Assembly: GCA_027605045.1 (NCBI GenBank)
Contig: JAQFWX010000006.1
Location: 1,736,001-1,800,000, forward strand
Direction: 5' to 3'
Length of the DNA stretch: 64,000 bases
DNA from: Phallus indusiatus
Lineage: Eukaryota > Basidiomycota > Agaricomycetes > Phallales > Phallaceae
Made by a program: the position numbers and the translations under genes. The notes beneath the pieces are model-generated. The model was not told the DNA's origin, searched no databases, and was given only the letters and a program-made list of their open reading frames with translations. Positions 58,907 to 64,000 of the stretch are shown one piece after another (the first letter of the stretch is position 1; every line of letters starts with the position of its first letter).

Positions 58907-60435
58907 GGGGAAGAGAGAAGAGGAGAGGGATGGAAGTGAGAAAAGAGGCAGAGCACAATTACCCCCTGAGAATGGGATTTTATAGAGCGATCAGTGGAGC
59001 TAGTTGAGCTCCGGACGGAATTGATATGTCTCACAGAATAAACTCCCGGATAGTTCTGAATCGAGCTAAAAAAAGTTTAAAAAACCAGACTTTTCAGGCG
59101 GTTAGATAAGGCTACGCACACCGAATGGTTCGTTATTTTGACTTGATTACCGCCTGGGACCTGAGCTAATATAATATGTGTCTTGATCCTGCCACGGCAT
59201 AGCCATCGCTAGGATTGTCGCACCGCACAAGAGGAAAAGAAAAAAAAAGACGATGGACCGTCGTGGTTCTGGTATACCAAGGATCCACGGTCCATAATCC
59301 ATAATGAACCACAAATCGCACGTGCAATAAAAAGTACTTGGGGGTTTTTAAGTAGTTATGATGAAGTATAGAGACACTCACCGAAAGGTACATACTTAGA
59401 TGAAATTATAATTAAAAAAAGATGATGTGTTGTTAAACATAGACTTCGAGAACCAAAACTTTGAAAAGCTTAAACAGAACTTCGCCACGAGTCAAGCTAT
59501 TAATAAAATGGACCATTGACGACCTTCGCGTTCCATCATGGACCATTCTGGACCCCGCATCGATTGATCGCGCGACTTTACGTCATGTCATAGTTCGTTC
59601 CTCGCGCAGCAGGGCTCAAAAAAAAAAAATAATAAGAAATGAACCTTTTAAAAGCGCATTTGGAACAATAAACCGGAGATGCCACACCTTGTGCATGTGT
59701 ATGTGTGGCTATGTATAGTTTGTTTGTCATTACCAAAGCAGCGACTGTACTAATGTTAGGTTATGTTGTTTGTAGATATGAAACACCGTATACGTAACAA
59801 GCAAAGAGAGAGAAAGAGAGAGGTAAGGGGAAGTGGGGAGGGGGGGAGAGAAAAAAAGAACGGAGAGGAGTGTGTATGAGAGAAGTCGACGCGAAGAGGC
59901 GGAAAGAGAACTTTATAATTCGGATTCGGACCGCACGAGCCAAACCCGAGTTCCTACCACCAAGGGGATGACAACACGCTCCGTCTTTGGCACTTGTACA
60001 GGGGAATAAATCTAAAACAGCAGTCGCCAATCGGAAACAGAAAAAAATTAAGAGATTGGCTTGGATGAAATGAATGTGTTTAAAAAAAGAAGGAAGGAAA
60101 AGAGGGATGTAATATGCTAAAAATGTGGGCAATGACATCCAAAATTCTGAGGGTAACCGGCAAATGCAGTACAAGCGAAAATCATTCCAAAGAACGCGGA
60201 ATAAATATACCAATTCTCGTTTTCAAGGTGAGAGAAAAAAAGAAAAGAAAAGTCTAGGATAGATTGTTTGGTGGTGGGGGGGGGGGCCAGTCAAAATAGC
60301 ATCGAGCAGATAAAGAAAAAGAAAATCCAAACTGAAAATAACGGAAAGAGGAGTGTCCAGAAATAGGAATAACGGAAAGAAGGGAAAAAAAAGAAACCAC
60401 ATCAATTTTGTCCATTTTAACTAACATGGATCTTG
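58907..60435. other. HAK promoter / GH16 3' region with polypurine tracts
   Basis: No gene. Long purine runs on the plus strand (59800-59870, 60040-60110, 60230-60400) mean long pyrimidine tracts on the strand of both neighbouring genes. Frames found here are translations of these tracts and are not called. Confidence 0.6.
58977..58984 (-). promoter_or_regulatory. TATA box of the potassium transporter
   Basis: TATAAAAT on the minus strand, about 71-78 nt upstream of the ATG at 58906. Confidence 0.5.
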
Positions 60436-63275
60436 CTAAACGTAGGTTTTTGATGAGTATCCATTTTCCCGGAGTGATTGAATTTTTCTTACTAGAGAAT
60501 TTTGTGGCCACGGGTATCCGGCTTCAAAGCCTGAGCTTGGATCGCCTCGCCAGAACGTCAAATTAGGATCTTTGAGAAAAAGCCAAAAAATCATGAAAAA
60601 AAAAGAAAACTTGGAAAGATTAACCACGTACTTGTGTAGGCCGTTAGATGATTATTGATATAATTGGACGTTGGATAATCTGAAGGATCACACCCGTAGT
60701 TTATCGCTGAACGGCGTTGATAGACTCGAACATAATCAACGAGCAGTGTCGATGGGAATGTGAGTGTGGAAGGAACGACCGGTTGAAAACTCGCTGTCAA
60801 TCGTGATTCAGCACACAAAATTAGAAAAATAATGAGCAACTATATCCTACCCGAGATGGCCAAATTCATGATGATGCTCTGAGATAGAAGGGAAAGAAAG
60901 AATGTTAGTGAATGGTACGAGAATCAACGAATCAAAAGATTTCTTTACCATTGGTTCACGAGAAATCAGCCTTTGGGATATTTCGGCGGCTTGATCGGGC
61001 CCCACCGAAGCCGCAGTGATCTGGTAAACTGGCTGACCGTTAACAACCCACGTTATAAACCCATCGGTGTCATCATTCGGATTGCTGTAATACTCAAACC
61101 CTGAAAAGACAACCGAATTAGTTTCCAGAAGTTTGTAATTTAGGGAAAGTATAAAATCTGTACCGTAGGTAACAAAGTTTCCACCAGCTCCAGCATAGTT
61201 ATCGTCCGGTATCGTGGTCAAGTACGAGACTGCTTCCTGACTAAGAGGAGAGAAAAAAACGTTTATGTTATTCTTTTCGGGAAAATCAGCTCAGGTTTTG
61301 CTTACAGAGCAGAACCATGATACATATTCTGGGCAGTCTGATTCGGGGTGTACACCGTGATCGCGGCAGTCGAATAATTATAATCGGCAGAAAAAGGTGC
61401 AAATTGCGCGGATTGAGATCCTACACCACCCACACCGTGCTTATTCTTCTCCGCTTCCAGAGCGTCAATTTCAGGAACACCGCGCCCTCTACTAACCGTC
61501 GGACCAGGATGTTCATTAGCACTCGACGAACAAGTACATGCTCTGAAGAGGGACAAAGGATGAGGTAAAATTTACATTCTCGAGAAATTAATTAAAGACT
61601 TACGACACTCTTTGACCAGGAAGCCAGCTGAGTTCGAAATTATACACTGAGCGGCCGTTGTCTGTATGCAAAGCCGCCGCCGGTCCATTCTTTGCAACAT
61701 TAGTTTGATTAGGCAGAGTTCCTATATCACAGCTGTCATAACTAACAGTGGGCAAAATGTTCAGTAAGTTTTTTTTAAAAAAATAAGAGATATGAATCTA
61801 ACCTATATGGCCACATCCCATCCGTCGTCGCACCGTAACCAGGACGACCTAAATTTCCCATGGTCCACAAACCGGGCCACTTGATACGGGAAGAACATAT
61901 ACGTTAGTGAACTGAGCGGCTTCATTTGAACATAAATTGAACCCCACAAATCCTGAAACGTTACTATTTTCTCCAGGAAGGCTCACATTGACTATGAAAT
62001 TAATTAACAAGGGATAAAAGGAGGCAAAAATAACGTACATTCGATATATCCTGAGGTGAAGCAAAATTTGTTCCAAGATTGTAGCATGGCTGATTTATAT
62101 TGCAGTCCGTGATTTGTTGAAGGATCATCAACCTGTTCGACAGTTATATGAAGAGATCCGTTCGCCGTAATAGCATTGTCTGTTCAATGTACAAAAGTCA
62201 TGATCTGTTTTCTACGGTGCGAAAAAGGTCAACAACTACCTGGGCTATACCACTCCAAGTCCTCGGTCGCACCGTACCACAAGTCTACGCCCTCAAAATA
62301 CGGATCATCACCTTGGTAGAATGTACGACCATCGGTATTGAACTCGTCTGAAAATACGAGATCGTATTGTTGTCCGTCCCACCCGGTCCGAGTCTTGACT
62401 GGATCTGGTGTGTCCTGATCTACCAACGAACGGAGATTTGGGAAAACGGGAACTTGACCACTCGCATTGACTTGTACGTTATTATCAATAGCCAAATTCC
62501 GATCGTTGTTTCTGAAAAATGTGATGATAGGGTAAAGAGTGAATAAACACACGATGCCGAAGACGAGGGCGGTTAAAACAAAAACATTGGCAAAGCCACG
62601 AAGATTCAGCAATCCTCCATGTTTTCTTTTATCGGCGATACTTGGATCATGTAGAATATCGTCAGCGTCTAGTGGACTGTTTTGGTCTTGACTCGGGTCA
62701 TATGCGTAAGCGAGAAAAGCGCCCTTGCCAGCTGGTGTAAAAGTTTCCTGGGGGTACTTGGATTCCGAGTTTGCGCTGTGCATTGAGAATCCGGAGTCTG
62801 ATCCTGTGCTGAATCGGTTACGAAATCCGGTAGGCCGTGGTAGTGGGGGCTCATCGTCCCAAGTGTTTGCATCTGAGGCTAGTCGATAGAGTAACATGTT
62901 ACCCCCTTTGCCAACGGTAGAAGACTCTCCTCGTTGGGTCATGTAAGGATATCCTCCGGGGCCTACACCGAGGGGAAACGATTCTTCGGAGACTAGACGC
63001 GACATACTACCGCGAGACTCGGGACGACTGGGAGAATGTGGGTTGAGAGGCGAGGAAACGTAGTAGGGTTGTCGAGGCGATGCTAACATGTGTTCATTTG
63101 TGGGACTTGAATACATGAGGGGGGTGCCCAGATGAGGCGTATTAGGAATTTGGCCACCATTATTGTTATTGATATAACTTGTGGAAGGGGAACCGTTGCT
63201 ACGCTGGTCGCCCTCAAAGGATGTTGGGGTGGTAGGACGGGATGCGAAGGGGTCAGGAACGGAAGCCGCGGCCAT
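60436..63275 (-). CDS. Kre6/Skn1-type GH16 membrane protein, beta-1,6-glucan synthesis
   Basis: Type II membrane glycoprotein of the secretory pathway required for cell-wall beta-1,6-glucan in yeast (Kre6/Skn1). The ATG at 63275 starts a long cytosolic, Ser/Pro-rich tail (about 1-220). One transmembrane helix lies at about 229-254 ([20 protein letters not shown]). The lumenal GH16 domain starts near residue 304 ([37 protein letters not shown]). Then [20 protein letters not shown] leads into the catalytic block [10 protein letters not shown] (the ExDxxE pattern), and SIIMNLAIS and [11 protein letters not shown] close the fold. The final exon gives [20 protein letters not shown] and ends [13 protein letters not shown]. 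About ten introns. The C-terminus is longer than the usual WPKN-x-L ending. Agaricomycetes usually carry several copies. Confidence 0.9.
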
Positions 63276-64000
63276 TTGAAGGAAAAGTCTACAAACGAAT
63301 GGCGCTCCCCGATGAGCTTGACGTGTTTTTAATTTGAGGGCGACGTCGTGGTTTACGGTGAGTGAAGTGAGTGGGCAGGTGGAGTTGAATGACAGAGCAA
63401 AAGGCTAAACGGAGATTGAATTTTGCGTCAGGGACGATGGTAGTAACTTCGGGCTTTTCAGATGATCCATGCTGCTTTCCTCACAAAAAAAAATTGCCCT
63501 TGATGTTTATCTTTCATTTCTGAACACTTTTCAAACGAGACGAGACTGTTTCTCAGCAAGTTAATTTAAACCTTCCGGATCTCCGTCTGGTTTTTGCGGT
63601 GCGCGCGCCGGGACTATCAGCGGTGTGAACGACGCAACGATAACCGACCAGTCACTCTTCCCATTTTCAGCAATCATCGCTACACTCTGATCAGGTTTTC
63701 TTCAGCTCAACCCTTCACCTTTTTTGAAGAAAGCACTTTCAAGCTCATCATTCGTCTTTCTTTTTCTTTCTTTCTTTTTTTCTTCACGAACAATAGTATC
63801 CACGAAAAAATAGCCGCCAAGGGTGCGTATGTAATCTAACCTCTTCTAGCCACCAGCGCTTGTCAATTGCACATGCCGTCGTCTCCGACCGGCGTTTTAA
63901 CATTCGCACCACATGGGCAACTGAGGTCACGATAACAAGTTGATGTTTCACGAAAATCTTATTGCAAATAACAACATTAATAGATCACACATCGTATGCG
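63276..64000. other. divergent promoter; possible start of a further plus-strand gene
   Basis: Upstream of the GH16 gene. A C/T-rich tract (63750-63785) precedes an ATG at 63873 (MPSSPTGVLTFAPHGQLRSR, then a stop at about 63936, or a splice near 63930). This could be exon 1 of a gene continuing beyond the window, but there is too little sequence to call it. Confidence 0.3.

Noticed and set aside
59761..60213. 150-aa minus-strand frame rich in Phe, Leu and Ser, looking like membrane segments
   Set aside because: It is a translation of polypyrimidine tracts between HAK and the GH16 gene; low complexity only.

Overview
The window is nuclear DNA from a filamentous basidiomycete, most likely an Agaricomycete. 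The signs are genes with many introns of about 50-62 nt with GT..AG ends and CTRAY-like branch sites, an intact clampless1 (Clp1) homologue, a basidiomycete-type sesquiterpene synthase, a DUF6534-type membrane protein, and a GC content that looks near 42% by eye. I do not assign a species. All gene models were built by hand from splice sites and reading-frame continuity. Starts were moved to real ATGs where the longest open frame began at a non-ATG codon.

Layout. At 0-7.5 kb there is a GH3 beta-glucosidase cut by the left edge (-), an F-box protein (+) and an orphan protein with a Cys motif (-). At 7.9-14.5 kb two paralogous genes (both -) encode tiny secreted proteins built from repeated GCGNxGGRSCN units. 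Between them lies a six-exon SAM methyltransferase (+). The two peptide genes are the most unusual thing here: every second internal exon is exactly 5 nt long. At 16-26 kb there is a segmental duplication zone. It holds an intact Clp1 gene, two decayed Clp1 copies, a sesquiterpene synthase block, and a second copy of that block's flanks that lacks the synthase and instead carries a 153-bp foldback element with a recognisable empty site elsewhere in the window. At 27.9-33.1 kb there is a DUF6534-like membrane protein, an intronless orphan and a Tmt1/Crg1-like methyltransferase. At 33-46 kb there is an alpha/beta-hydrolase, a disordered protein with a C-terminal coiled coil, an epoxide hydrolase, and a second Tmt1-like methyltransferase whose exon lengths match the first exactly. 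At 47-55 kb there are conserved housekeeping genes: a Jjj1-type J-protein, an EXPERA-domain protein, an MFS sugar transporter and an SMN homologue. At 55-63.3 kb there is a HAK/KUP potassium transporter and a Kre6/Skn1 GH16 protein.

The right half (47-63 kb) is dense, conserved core genome. The left and middle are accessory: they contain duplications, pseudogenes, foldback elements, fast-evolving secreted peptides and enzymes of specialised metabolism or detoxification. No tRNA, rRNA or CRISPR was recognised.
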